Shown piece after piece: positions 26,979-36,745 of a DNA stretch of 64,000 bases (its first letter is position 1; each line of letters opens with the position of its first letter). Origin of the DNA: Arenibacter hampyeongensis (GTDB lineage: Bacteria > Bacteroidota > Bacteroidia > Flavobacteriales > Flavobacteriaceae); the NCBI RefSeq assembly GCF_002909255.1, contig NZ_PIOB01000001.1:992001-1056000 (forward strand), read 5' to 3'. A program made the position numbers and the translations under genes. The notes under the pieces are model-generated. The model did no database searches. It saw only the letters and a program-made list of their open reading frames with translations, and was not told the DNA's origin.

Positions 26979-26980
26979 TC

Positions 26981-28273
26981 TTGGAGGCATATATTGTCAT
27001 TATCATTGTTATTTCATTACTATTTTCGGCTTTTTTTTCAGGAATGGAAATAGCCTTTATTTCTGCGAATAAAATTCACATAGAAATAGAGAAAAAGCAG
27101 GATGGTTTTATGCCTAAAGTATTGGCCCTCCTAACCAAAAAACCTTCCAAGTTCATTGCTACCATGCTAATTGGGAACAATATAGCCTTGGTGGTTTACG
27201 GTCTTTTTATGGGCGACCTTCTAATGGGGCTCTTTGCCGGTGTGGAGTCGTCCCCAGGTAGCGTTTTAACCTTATTGATAACTGACTTCAGTCTGGTGAC
27301 CCAAACTATTATCTCTACTTTGATAATACTTTTGACCGCAGAATTTTTGCCTAAAGTATTATTTCAGATTTATAGCAATACCTTATTAAGATTGTTGGCC
27401 ATACCTGCTTATGTTTTTTACGTATTGTTTTCGGTGATTTCAGATTTTATTATTTGGATATCCGATATCATTCTTAAAGTGCTCTTTAAAACAGATGGGG
27501 ATGAGGTGCAATTGGCCTTTAGTAAAATAGAATTGGGAGATTACATTACAGAACAGATGGAAGCTGTAGAGAAGGAAGATGAGGTGGATTCGGAAATACA
27601 AATTTTCCAAAATGCACTCGAGTTTTCTGGTGTTAAGGCCAGGGAGGTAATGGTGCCTAGAACCGAGATTGCAGCGGTAGAACTTCACGAAACCCCTAAA
27701 AATCTGGCTAAGCTTTTTACGGAGACTGGGTACTCAAAAATTTTGGTATTCAAGGACACCATAGACAATATAATAGGATACGTACATTCCTATGAGCTTT
27801 TTAAGAAACCTAAGACGATAAAAAGTATCCTGCTTCCGGTAGAATTTGTCCCTGAAACAATGCTCATTAACGATATATTAAATATTTTGACCAAGAAGAG
27901 GAAAAGTATTGCCGTTGTGCTGGATGAGTATGGGGGCACCTCTGGCGTTATGACGGTAGAGGATATTGTGGAGGTGCTTTTTGGCGATATAGAGGATGAA
28001 CATGATTCCACGGATTTGCATGAGGAGCAGATAAATCAGAATAATTTTAAGTTTTCTGGTAGATTGGAAGTGGATTATGTTAACGAACAATATAAATTGG
28101 AACTTCCTGAGAGTGATGAATACGAAACATTGGGGGGATTGATCATTAACGTAACAGGGGAAATCCCAGAAAAGGACTCGGAAATTAAGATTGATAACTT
28201 CCTTTTTGTGGTGTTGGAGGTTTCCAGTAATAAAATAGATATGGTGTCCTTGGTTGTCCTTGATGATGAGTAG
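26981..28273 (+). CDS. CNNM/hemolysin C family transporter (DUF21, CBS pair, CorC_HlyC)
   Basis: A 430-residue inner-membrane protein with a TTG start. The N-terminal DUF21 domain has about four membrane helices (residues ~1-165) with the SGMEIAFISANKI motif and a Ni-G-N-N segment (LIGNNIALVVYG). Two CBS domains follow (about 205-330; VMVPRTEIAAVEL; VLDEYGGTSGVMTVEDIVEVLFG), then a CorC_HlyC domain with DEYETLGGLIINVTGEIPEKD. Members export or sense Mg2+/Co2+; the older name hemolysin is historical. It lies in the envelope operon between the 67-aa protein and ppiD. Confidence 0.92.
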   Translation: MEAYIVIIIVISLLFSAFFSGMEIAFISANKIHIEIEKKQDGFMPKVLALLTKKPSKFIATMLIGNNIALVVYGLFMGDLLMGLFAGVESSPGSVLTLLITDFSLVTQTIISTLIILLTAEFLPKVLFQIYSNTLLRLLAIPAYVFYVLFSVISDFIIWISDIILKVLFKTDGDEVQLAFSKIELGDYITEQMEAVEKEDEVDSEIQIFQNALEFSGVKAREVMVPRTEIAAVELHETPKNLAKLFTETGYSKILVFKDTIDNIIGYVHSYELFKKPKTIKSILLPVEFVPETMLINDILNILTKKRKSIAVVLDEYGGTSGVMTVEDIVEVLFGDIEDEHDSTDLHEEQINQNNFKFSGRLEVDYVNEQYKLELPESDEYETLGGLIINVTGEIPEKDSEIKIDNFLFVVLEVSSNKIDMVSLVVLDDE

Positions 28274-28378
28274 GGAATTTGATGTTTTTTTTTGATGTTT
28301 TTTAGTTTTTATTATTTCAAAAGAAAGTAGTAATTTGGCCTCCCGATAGTAACGGGATAAATTTAAACAGTTTACATA

Positions 28379-30496
28379 ATGGCAATTTTAGAGAATATAA
28401 GGAAACGAACTACCGTTTTAATTTTAATCATTGGTTTGGCTTTGTTCGCATTCGTAATTTCAGGTGTGTTCAGCAGCAATGATTTGGGCGGTGGAAAAGT
28501 TGGTTCTTCCGTGGCAGAGATTAATGGGGATGAGATTTCCATAGATCAGTTTAGAAGAGAGGTGGAGGCTTATTCCAGAATGGCCGGTCCTACTGCTTCT
28601 TCAATGCAATTGGTTAATCAGGTATGGGATAGGGAAGTTAGAAATACGATTCTAAATCAGCAGTTTGAGGAGTTAGGGATAGAAATAGAACAGGATCAGA
28701 TAATAAACTACATAAAAACGATTCCTTCCTATGTCCAAAATCCTGAATTTCACAATGCTAGTGGTGTTTTTGATGATAATAAGTTTAGGGAAGCTGTAGC
28801 TGATTGGAAAGCGAATAATCCCAGTCGATATGCATTGTGGCTGCAAGATGAGCAGGCCATTATTCAGAATGCAAAGGAGCAAACCTATTTTAACCTTATC
28901 AGGGCAGGTGTTGGTTCTACCTTGAAGGAGGGTGAATTGGATTATAAATTGGCCAATGACAAAGTGGATATTAAATATGTTCGTTTGCCTTTTTCTTCAA
29001 TACCGGATTCTACCATAGCAGTTTCAAAGAAGGAAATTGAGACATATATAAATAACCATAAAAAAGATTATAAGCAGGACAGGTCTAGAGATATTCAATT
29101 TGTCTATTTCGAGGAAAAGGCGTCTTTGGAAGACGAGAACGCTGTAAAGGAAGAGATTGCAAAACTTTTGGAGGACCGTGTGGAGTATAATGCCCAGAAT
29201 GATACCAATGACACCATTAAGGGTTTTGGTCATACCAATGATATGGCTGCATTTTTGGATAGAAATTCAGATATAAAATTCGATACTATTTATAAGGCTA
29301 AAAAGGATCTGCCCGCGAAATTTGCAGATACCCTTATGACCTTGGAAAATGGTGGTTTGTTCGGTCCATATCGTGACGGTGATTATTTTAAGGTTTCCAA
29401 AATGATGGATAGAAAAGCAAATGGTACCGTAAAATCCAGTCACATCCTAATTCAGTATGAAGGGGCTCAGCGTGCCAATCCGGAGGTTACCCGTACCAAG
29501 GAGGAAGCCGAGAAGAAAGCTAAGGAATTGTTGGTTGAGGCGAAGCAGACGAATACTGTTTTTGCTGAATTGGCCAGAGACAATTCAGATGGTCCTTCTG
29601 CACCTAAAGGTGGTGACCTTGGTTATAATCAAGAAGGGGTAATGGTAGCGCCATTTAACGACTTTACTTTTAGCAATCCTGTTGGGGCCATCGGATTGGT
29701 CGAGACTGATTTTGGTTTTCATATTGTTAAGATAGATGACAAGCAGGATATTGTTCAATTGGCCACATTGGCAAGAGAAATCGAGCCTTCTGAGGAAACT
29801 GTCAACACGTTGTTTACCGAAGCTACCAAATTTGAAATGGAAACTACTTCGGATAAAGATTTTACGGCAGCAGCTAAAGAAAGTAATTTTGTGGTTAGAC
29901 CCGTAAACAAAATTAAGGAGATGGATGAAAACCTTCCCGGTCTTTCTGCCCAGCGTTCCATTGTTCAATGGGCCTTTAACGGCGAAACCAAATTGGGAGA
30001 GGTTAAAAGGTTTAATATAAACAATGGCTATGCTGTAGTACAATTGACTGCAAAGTATGCTGAAGGACTTATGAGTGTTGAAGATGCATCGGCCATAGTG
30101 CTTCCAAAATTAAGAAAGGAAAAAAAGGCAGCTAAAATTATAGAGGCCAATAAAGGTAAATCCATGGATAGTTTTGCCAAGGATAATAATGTTATGGCCT
30201 CAACGGCTTCTGCTTTGACCATGAAATCGCCAATCATCCCGGGTGCCGGGTCGGAAGCCTTTGTAGTTGGTACTGCATTTGCCATGGAGCAAGGAGCTAC
30301 CTCAGAATTGTTAACCGGTGATAGCGGTGTGTATATGGTAAGCGTGACCAAAAAAGAAGAGGCTCCAAAATTGGATAACTATAGTACGTATGCCAGTAGC
30401 TTACAGGCTTCGGCAGCAGGTATGGTAAACTTCGCTGTTTACAATGCCTTAAAGGAATCTTCCACTATTGAGGACAAAAGAGCAACATTCTATTAG
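28379..30496 (+). CDS. Peptidylprolyl isomerase PpiD-like (SurA N-terminal, parvulin domain)
   Basis: A 705-residue membrane-anchored periplasmic chaperone. One N-terminal helix (about 12-31, VLILIIGLALFAFVISGVF) anchors it. A SurA_N-like chaperone segment with EINGDEISIDQFRREVE follows. A parvulin domain lies at about 345-455 (VKSSHILIQYEG; FAELARDNSDGPSAPKGGDLGY; GLVETDFGFHIVKI), with a long C-terminal substrate-holding region. PpiD assists proteins leaving the Sec channel. The gene begins 105 bp after the CNNM stop, so it may have its own promoter, and ends before a strong bidirectional terminator. Confidence 0.92.
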   Translation: MAILENIRKRTTVLILIIGLALFAFVISGVFSSNDLGGGKVGSSVAEINGDEISIDQFRREVEAYSRMAGPTASSMQLVNQVWDREVRNTILNQQFEELGIEIEQDQIINYIKTIPSYVQNPEFHNASGVFDDNKFREAVADWKANNPSRYALWLQDEQAIIQNAKEQTYFNLIRAGVGSTLKEGELDYKLANDKVDIKYVRLPFSSIPDSTIAVSKKEIETYINNHKKDYKQDRSRDIQFVYFEEKASLEDENAVKEEIAKLLEDRVEYNAQNDTNDTIKGFGHTNDMAAFLDRNSDIKFDTIYKAKKDLPAKFADTLMTLENGGLFGPYRDGDYFKVSKMMDRKANGTVKSSHILIQYEGAQRANPEVTRTKEEAEKKAKELLVEAKQTNTVFAELARDNSDGPSAPKGGDLGYNQEGVMVAPFNDFTFSNPVGAIGLVETDFGFHIVKIDDKQDIVQLATLAREIEPSEETVNTLFTEATKFEMETTSDKDFTAAAKESNFVVRPVNKIKEMDENLPGLSAQRSIVQWAFNGETKLGEVKRFNINNGYAVVQLTAKYAEGLMSVEDASAIVLPKLRKEKKAAKIIEANKGKSMDSFAKDNNVMASTASALTMKSPIIPGAGSEAFVVGTAFAMEQGATSELLTGDSGVYMVSVTKKEEAPKLDNYSTYASSLQASAAGMVNFAVYNALKESSTIEDKRATFY

Positions 30497-30518
30497 TATC
30501 AAAGAAGTTCATTAAAAC

Positions 30519-30554
30519 AATAAAGCCTCCCAATTGGGAGGTTTTATTGTTTTT
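30519..30554. terminator. Bidirectional intrinsic terminator
   Basis: A long self-complementary stretch centred on CCTCCCAATTGGGAGG with flanking A-rich and T-rich arms. It lies between the convergent ppiD and GHMP kinase genes and can serve both. Confidence 0.85.
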
Positions 30555-30606
30555 GGTAAAAATTGTTACACTTTAATGGTGACAATCCAATGTTGGTGGT
30601 GTATGG

Positions 30607-31530
30607 TTACCTAACCATTTTTGAAAAGGGAACTACAGTTTTATACCCTTTATTCTTAAAGTAATCGGGAGTGGTTTTGTTACCAGTGGCAAGGATAAAA
30701 TCGCCTCCCCAGGCCCCTAGGCTCTTAATGGCTCCCTTGTAGTCCGGAAATAAACGTTCTGTTACCGTTGGTACTTCAAGGATATCGGATAGGATTGCTT
30801 CGTGTTTTTTGATCAGCTTTTCAAATTGGGACAAGCGTGTACAAGTCAATACTCGTTGGGTAATACTACCAATTTGGGATAGCGGGGTAAAAGTGTTATA
30901 ATTTTTTTCGCGATAATGGGCAATGCCTTCCCCGCTGTTTTGTTTTTGATTTAGATACACAAAGTACAGATCATTTTTAAAGTTTGGATTAAAGGCAACC
31001 GGTATGGCAATTGGTATTGAGTTTTTTAATTGATAGGTAATTGGGCCATTATGTTGCGCACAGGCTATATCGTACCCACTTCCTGATAAGGTGTTCCACA
31101 GTAGGTTGTAGGCATCTATATTTGCCCATTGGGCAATGTTGTTGACTAGGGTGGATGAGGATCCCAAGCCCCAAGTCCTAGGAAAGTTTAATGCCGTAGA
31201 AATTTCCATACCTTGATTGGATGACAAAAAATTTGGATTTAACCTCTTCGCCTCCAAAAGCAGTTTTATGAGCCTGTCCGAAACGGATTTTGATTCGGGT
31301 GAAAATGTGTTTTCTGAAACTTCTGTAAGTGTGTCGAGGTCATAAACACCTTCAAACCAAATCTTTCCCTTGTCGTCCAAACTTTTCCAAACTAGACGAA
31401 TACCCTTGGTCTCTTTTACCGTCAAAGATTGCCCATATAAAGTAGGAACGGCCAAACTTAGGGCGCCATCCAGGACTAGATACTCGCCTGTTATCAAGAG
31501 TTTCCCGTTGCTATAATATTGTTTTGTCAT
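30607..31530 (-). CDS. GYDIA-type GHMP kinase (mevalonate pathway-associated)
   Basis: A 307-residue small-molecule kinase of the GHMP superfamily. It begins with the family N-terminal segment (YSNGKLLITGEYLVLDGA), then has the ATP loop FPRTWGLGSSSTLV, and the GSGYDIACA motif for which this Bacteroidota branch is named. The third motif is changed to GAWGGDFILA. Its gene overlaps HMG-CoA reductase by four bases, which supports a role as mevalonate or phosphomevalonate kinase in isoprenoid synthesis; the exact phosphorylation step is not proven by sequence. Confidence 0.9.
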   Translation of the reverse strand: MTKQYYSNGKLLITGEYLVLDGALSLAVPTLYGQSLTVKETKGIRLVWKSLDDKGKIWFEGVYDLDTLTEVSENTFSPESKSVSDRLIKLLLEAKRLNPNFLSSNQGMEISTALNFPRTWGLGSSSTLVNNIAQWANIDAYNLLWNTLSGSGYDIACAQHNGPITYQLKNSIPIAIPVAFNPNFKNDLYFVYLNQKQNSGEGIAHYREKNYNTFTPLSQIGSITQRVLTCTRLSQFEKLIKKHEAILSDILEVPTVTERLFPDYKGAIKSLGAWGGDFILATGNKTTPDYFKNKGYKTVVPFSKMVR

Positions 31531-32849
31531 TTCTTGTTTCTCAATTCTTCAAAGGCAACCACCACAGCGCTGTGTGATGCTGTATGTTTTTTGAAATAAT
31601 CCACCAAGCTTAGTTTTTCAGCTTCTGTTGCCCCCAATTGGTTTAAAATATTTAATAGATGCATCTTCATGTGTCCTTGTTGAATGCCAGTGGTTACTAG
31701 CGAACGTACGGCACCAAAGTTTTGTGCCAGCCCGGCCACTGCAACTATTTGCATTAATTCTTTTGCTGTAGGATTTTGCAAAATTTCCAAAGCAATTTTT
31801 ACCAAAGGATGTAATGTTGTTAACCCGCCAACCGTTCCTAAGGCCAATGGAATCTCTATCCAAAATTTAAAAACCCCCTTTTCAACACAGGCGTGTGTAA
31901 GACTGGTGTATTTCCCGTTTTTGGATGCATAGGCATGCGCTCCCGCCTCTATTGCCCTAAAATCATTGCCAGTTGCCAAGACGACTGCATCTATTCCATT
32001 CATGATTCCTTTGTTATGGGTAACGGCCCTATAGGGTTCCACTTTTGCAATATTTACGGCGCGTACCATCTTTTTAGCAAAATCTTCGGCCGTAATACCA
32101 TGGTGGGCCTTCAAATCGGATACCGGGCAACTAACCTCGGCCTTTACCACACAATTGGGGATGTAATTGGAGAGAATACTCATGACTATTTCGATATCTT
32201 TCTCCTGGTCTGTAAATGGATCGTATACCTGAGCCTCATCCTTAAGTGCCTGAGCGAACCCTTCTAAACAGGAGTTTATGAAATTGGCCCCCATGGCATC
32301 TATTGTTTCAAAAGTACAATGCAATTGGAAATAACCTTCCAAATCCAAGGTTTTATCCCTTAATTCGATATTCTTGATACCTCCTCCGCGTTTCTCCATA
32401 TTTTTAACAATGGGAGCAACACTGTCTGTCAATTTTGGCTTTACAATATTGAAAAATTTCGTTAGTTTTTCCGAATCGCCCTGGTATATAAAATGTACCT
32501 GCCCTACTTTTTCGGTGCCTAAGACAGTGGTCTTAAATCCGCCTCGAGTCTGCCAAAATTTTGCGGCTTTACTGGCTGCGGCCACTACCGAGCTTTCTTC
32601 AATGGCCATTGGTATGGCATAAAGTTTGTCGTTAATTAAGAAATTGGGGGCAATGCCCAATGGCAAATAGAAGTTGGTAATCGTATTTTCAATAAACTCA
32701 TCATGTAAACTTTGCAGTTTTGCATCATTGTTCCAATACTGTTTTAAGATGGCAACGGTTTCCTCCCTATTTTTGGTATAATGTTGGGCGATCCAGTTAA
32801 TTTTGTCCTCTTTGGTCAGTTTGGAAAATCCTTCTATCGGAGTGGTCAT
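31527..32849 (-). CDS. Hydroxymethylglutaryl-CoA reductase, class II
   Basis: A 440-residue cytoplasmic enzyme that interconverts HMG-CoA and mevalonate. The class II pattern is clear: catalytic Glu in IEESSVVAAASKAAKFW (Glu84/85), Lys in HNKGIMNGIDAV, Asp in ATGNDFRAIEAG, and a C-terminal His in TASHSAVVVAFEEL. Class II enzymes are often called degradative, but in Bacteroidota they feed isoprenoid synthesis. The four-base overlap with the downstream GHMP kinase gene indicates an operon. A weak -7-like element (TATCTTTA, 32871-32878 on the minus strand) lies 21 bp upstream of the ATG. Confidence 0.95.
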   Translation of the reverse strand: MTTPIEGFSKLTKEDKINWIAQHYTKNREETVAILKQYWNNDAKLQSLHDEFIENTITNFYLPLGIAPNFLINDKLYAIPMAIEESSVVAAASKAAKFWQTRGGFKTTVLGTEKVGQVHFIYQGDSEKLTKFFNIVKPKLTDSVAPIVKNMEKRGGGIKNIELRDKTLDLEGYFQLHCTFETIDAMGANFINSCLEGFAQALKDEAQVYDPFTDQEKDIEIVMSILSNYIPNCVVKAEVSCPVSDLKAHHGITAEDFAKKMVRAVNIAKVEPYRAVTHNKGIMNGIDAVVLATGNDFRAIEAGAHAYASKNGKYTSLTHACVEKGVFKFWIEIPLALGTVGGLTTLHPLVKIALEILQNPTAKELMQIVAVAGLAQNFGAVRSLVTTGIQQGHMKMHLLNILNQLGATEAEKLSLVDYFKKHTASHSAVVVAFEELRNKK

Positions 32850-32933
32850 TGAGCTTTTGGTTTCTTGGGGTAAAGATAGTAATAAGGTGTCAAAACATTT
32901 AATATCTTAAAACTGGTTTACTGGCACGACTGA

Positions 32934-32979
32934 TTGTTATTTTTTTAGCATAAAACACCTGTTTTTGTTATTTTTTTAG
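32934..32979. repeat. Two identical 15-bp direct repeats, 31 bp apart
   Basis: TTGTTATTTTTTTAG occurs at 32934-32948 and again at 32965-32979 in the intergenic region between the divergent HMG-CoA reductase and DPP-IV genes. The 31-bp period is close to three helical turns, so the repeats would lie on one DNA face. Confidence 0.6.
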
Positions 32980-33068
32980 TAAACTTGGAGATTTGAATCA
33001 ATTTTGATAATCCTGAAATTCCTTTAATAGTTTTTCAGTAATAATATGACTTTTAAATTTTTGTTCTC

Positions 33069-35240
33069 GTGAGAAATTCCCCCTTCCTATTGTTATTACT
33101 GTTTTTTATATGCCATTTTTCAATTCTAATAGCCCAAAACAAACAAATCTCCTTAGAAGAAATTTACCAAGATGACTTCAGGGTCGAGGGTTTGGATAAG
33201 TTGCATTCCATGAAAAATGGAAAACAATATTCTATTTTAAATATTGATCCCGTTACAGGAATATCGTCTATTGAGAAGTATGATTATAAGACCTTGAACA
33301 AGGTAGAAACCATCCTAACTTCTTCAAATTTTGATTCGATACCTTTTTTTACTTCTTACGAATTTAGTAAGGACGAATCCAAGATATTATTGGCAACGGA
33401 AATCCAATCCATTTTCAGAAGGTCTACTTTAGGCGTTTTCTATGTGTACGACCTTAATTCTAAATCAATTTTAAAAGTTTCGGATTCCAAGATTCAAGAG
33501 CCAAGCCTATCACCAGACGGGAGCAAGGTTGCATATGTGCAAAACAATAATATTTATGTTTTTGATATTACCAGCAAACTTACGGATCAACTTACCTTTG
33601 ATGGGGAGAAGAATAGGATAATCAACGGGATAACGGACTGGGTCTACGAAGAGGAATTTGCTTTCGTAAGGGCTTTTGAGTGGAATTCGGATGGTTCTAA
33701 ATTGGCTTTTATACGTTTTGATGAAATCGAAGTTCCTGAATTTTCCATGGATGTTTACGGTTCCAGTCTTTACCAGACCCAATCTGCTTTTAAATATCCT
33801 AAGGCCGGAGAAAATAATTCAGAGGTTTCCCTGCATATTGTGGATGTTGGTACCAACGGGATATCGGAGGTGGATCTGAACAACCCCTACTATATCCCTA
33901 GAATCCAATGGATGCACCATTCCAATTTTCTTAGTGTTCAGACCCTGAACCGTCACCAGAACAAATTAAATTTATTTAAGGTAAACGCTACTGAACATAA
34001 TACCCGCGTTTTATTGGAAGAAACTGATGATGCTTATGTGAATGTTAAGGATGACCTTACCTTTTTAGAGGATGATAGCTTTATTTGGACAAGTGAGAAA
34101 GATGGATTTAACCATATTTACCTGTACAATGCGGAGGGGAAATTAATGAATCAAGTGACCAAAGGTCCTTGGGAGATAACCAAATATTACGGGTACGACC
34201 AAAAGAAAGATCTTATTTATTATCAATCCACCGAAAGCGGATCAATAAATCGCGATGTTTACAGCGTGCGGAGTAATGGGAAGAATAAAAAAAGGATGAC
34301 AGCCAAGGAGGGGACTAATGCTGCCGATTTTAGTGCTGATTTTACCTATTTCATAAATACCTTTTCCAGCGCAACCACTCCTCCGGAATACACCCTTCAT
34401 AATTCCTTGAGTGGAAAAAAAGTAAAGGACATTTTAAATAACCGGGAAGTATTGTCTAAATTGGGCAATTACAGGATAAGTCCTAAGGAATTTTCCACAA
34501 TCGCGATTAATGGAAATGAATTGAATATGTGGATGATAAAACCAAAGGATTTTGACCCAACTAAAAAATATCCCCTTTTTATGAACCAATACAGTGGTCC
34601 AGGTTCACAATCCGTTTCCAACTCTTGGATGGGCACCAACGATTATTGGTTTCAAATGTTGGCAAATGAAGGTTACATTGTTGCTTGTGTAGACGGTAGG
34701 GGAACCGGATACATGGGAGCGGAATTTAAAAAGGTGACCTATAGGGAATTGGGAAAATATGAAGTAGAGGATCAGATAGCTGCGGCCAAAAAATTAAGCG
34801 AATTGCCATTTGTTGACCAATCAAGGACAGGAATTTGGGGATGGAGTTATGGCGGGTTTATGTCTACCAATTGCTTGTTAAAAGGGAATGATACCTTTGA
34901 AATGGCCATTGCGGTGGCACCGGTAACTTCATGGCGATTTTACGACTCCATTTATACAGAGCGGTTTATGCGGACACCGCAGGAAAATCCAAGTGGTTAC
35001 GATGAAAACTCTCCATTTAATTATCCAGAACTTTTGAAGGGAAAGTATTTATTGGTACATGGTTCTGCCGATGATAATGTGCACTTACAAAATACGATGC
35101 GCATGGTAGAAGCTTTGGTACAAGCCAATAAACAATTCGATTGGGCCGTATATCCCGATAAAAATCACAGTATCCGGGGAGGAAATACCCGCCTACACCT
35201 TTTCACAAAAATGACCAATTTTATAAAAGAAAATCTATAA
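33069..35240 (+). CDS. S9 family dipeptidyl peptidase IV
   Basis: A 723-residue secreted serine peptidase starting at GTG, with a signal peptide (FFICHFSILIAQ). An N-terminal eight-bladed propeller (about 40-470) precedes the alpha/beta-hydrolase domain. The catalytic triad is Ser593 in GWSYGG, Asp in HGSADDNVH (668-669) and His700 in DKNHSIRGG. The paired glutamates that bind the substrate N-terminus in DPP-IV are present in the WVYEEEFAF segment. It should remove N-terminal X-Pro dipeptides from peptides in the periplasm. Two peptide transporter genes follow directly, an obvious functional link. Confidence 0.94.
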   Translation: MRNSPFLLLLLFFICHFSILIAQNKQISLEEIYQDDFRVEGLDKLHSMKNGKQYSILNIDPVTGISSIEKYDYKTLNKVETILTSSNFDSIPFFTSYEFSKDESKILLATEIQSIFRRSTLGVFYVYDLNSKSILKVSDSKIQEPSLSPDGSKVAYVQNNNIYVFDITSKLTDQLTFDGEKNRIINGITDWVYEEEFAFVRAFEWNSDGSKLAFIRFDEIEVPEFSMDVYGSSLYQTQSAFKYPKAGENNSEVSLHIVDVGTNGISEVDLNNPYYIPRIQWMHHSNFLSVQTLNRHQNKLNLFKVNATEHNTRVLLEETDDAYVNVKDDLTFLEDDSFIWTSEKDGFNHIYLYNAEGKLMNQVTKGPWEITKYYGYDQKKDLIYYQSTESGSINRDVYSVRSNGKNKKRMTAKEGTNAADFSADFTYFINTFSSATTPPEYTLHNSLSGKKVKDILNNREVLSKLGNYRISPKEFSTIAINGNELNMWMIKPKDFDPTKKYPLFMNQYSGPGSQSVSNSWMGTNDYWFQMLANEGYIVACVDGRGTGYMGAEFKKVTYRELGKYEVEDQIAAAKKLSELPFVDQSRTGIWGWSYGGFMSTNCLLKGNDTFEMAIAVAPVTSWRFYDSIYTERFMRTPQENPSGYDENSPFNYPELLKGKYLLVHGSADDNVHLQNTMRMVEALVQANKQFDWAVYPDKNHSIRGGNTRLHLFTKMTNFIKENL

Positions 35241-35256
35241 TACATAAATCATACTT

Positions 35257-36615
35257 ATGCAGACTACTGTTAAAGCAGCACATCAAAAGGAATTATTAGG
35301 TCATCCGGTAGGATTATATATCCTCTTTTTTACGGAAATGTGGGAACGATTTTCCTATTATGGGATGCGAGCTATTTTGGTTTTATATTTAATTACCGAA
35401 ACTACGGATAGAAATCCAGGCTTGGGCTGGACCAATATTGAGGCTCTGGGATTATATGGTTGGTATACCATGTTGGTTTATGTGGCGTCTATTCCCGGTG
35501 GGATTATTGCAGATAGGCTTCTTGGACAGAAAAAGGCAGTCATAGTTGGAGCGGTTCTCTTGGTTATAGGCCACAGTATATTGGCTATAGAACAGATGTG
35601 GGCATTTTACACTGGTCTCGGCTTTATAATTTCCGGGGTTGGTATGTTAAAGCCCAATATATCTACCATGGTCGGCGGGCTTTATCCTAAAGGAGATATT
35701 AGAAGGGATAAGGGATTTACCATATTTTATATCGGTATTAATATTGGGGCATTTCTTTCCAGTTTAATTGTAGGGTATGTAGGTGAGGTTTACGGCTGGC
35801 ATTATGGATTTGGCTTGGCCGGTATCTGTATGCTTTTGGGACTTGTGCAATTTATTCTTGGTCAAAAATATCTGGTTGGTGTGGGCGACTTTCTAGGGAA
35901 ATCTGAGAATAAGGAAGATCAGGAAGCTTTAAAGAGACCACTTAATAAAATTGAAAAGGATAGGGTAATTGTTTTAATTCTATCTTTTCTAATGGTAATC
36001 GTTTTCTTTGGTGCCTTTGAACAAGCAGGTGGATTAATGAATATTTACGCTTCCGAAAAGACCAATAGAATGTTGATGGGTTGGGAGGTTCCAGCTTCTT
36101 GGTTCCAATCCTTGAATGCCTTTTTTATTATTGTTCTAGGGGCTGTGGTAGCCAACTTTTGGGCCAGTCGAAAACTTAGAGGAAAGGAAGCTTCCTCCCT
36201 TTTTAAAATGATAGTGGGACTGATTATCATGGGTACGGGATTTTTATTTATGACGGCTGCGACCGCTCAATTTGAAAGCTCGGGATCATCTGCCATGTAT
36301 TGGTTGGTGTTGGCATATATGTTCCATACTGTGGGAGAGTTGAGTCTTTCTCCGGTGTCCTTATCATTTGTTACCAAATTGGCGCCGGCCAAATACGCCT
36401 CCTTAATGATGGGCCTATATTTTGCAACAACAGGTTTGGGTAATAAAGTAGCAGGATTATTGGGGGAATCCGCTTCCCATTTAGGGGAGTATACGGTATT
36501 TACCGGGATAGCCATTTTCTGTATTCTTTTTGGATTGCTCATTGGAGTTTTCTTGAAAAAATTAAAAACATTGACGCATGGCGCGGAAGATAATGAGCAC
36601 AAAATTACACACTAA
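35257..36615 (+). CDS. POT/PTR family peptide transporter, copy 1
   Basis: A 452-residue inner-membrane proton-coupled oligopeptide symporter. The ExxER motif of TM1 is intact (FTEMWERFSYYGMR), with the family loop GGIIADRLLGQKKAV and GMLKPNISTMVGGLY. About 12 membrane helices are expected. It is shorter than its neighbour (585 residues) because it lacks the extra loop and helices between the two halves. It starts 16 bp after the DPP-IV stop, so the two are very probably co-transcribed: dipeptides released by DPP-IV would be its substrate. Confidence 0.93.
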   Translation: MQTTVKAAHQKELLGHPVGLYILFFTEMWERFSYYGMRAILVLYLITETTDRNPGLGWTNIEALGLYGWYTMLVYVASIPGGIIADRLLGQKKAVIVGAVLLVIGHSILAIEQMWAFYTGLGFIISGVGMLKPNISTMVGGLYPKGDIRRDKGFTIFYIGINIGAFLSSLIVGYVGEVYGWHYGFGLAGICMLLGLVQFILGQKYLVGVGDFLGKSENKEDQEALKRPLNKIEKDRVIVLILSFLMVIVFFGAFEQAGGLMNIYASEKTNRMLMGWEVPASWFQSLNAFFIIVLGAVVANFWASRKLRGKEASSLFKMIVGLIIMGTGFLFMTAATAQFESSGSSAMYWLVLAYMFHTVGELSLSPVSLSFVTKLAPAKYASLMMGLYFATTGLGNKVAGLLGESASHLGEYTVFTGIAIFCILFGLLIGVFLKKLKTLTHGAEDNEHKITH

Positions 36616-36745
36616 AGCTTTTGGCGGGCAATTTGTATTATGACCAAATGAATTTTTGTACCACCCATGATGATCGTTAAGTTCAGTGCCGGAGGCAGTA
36701 GGCTTCTGGTTATTCTGAAATAAATAATAAGTAAACTGTCTTGAT

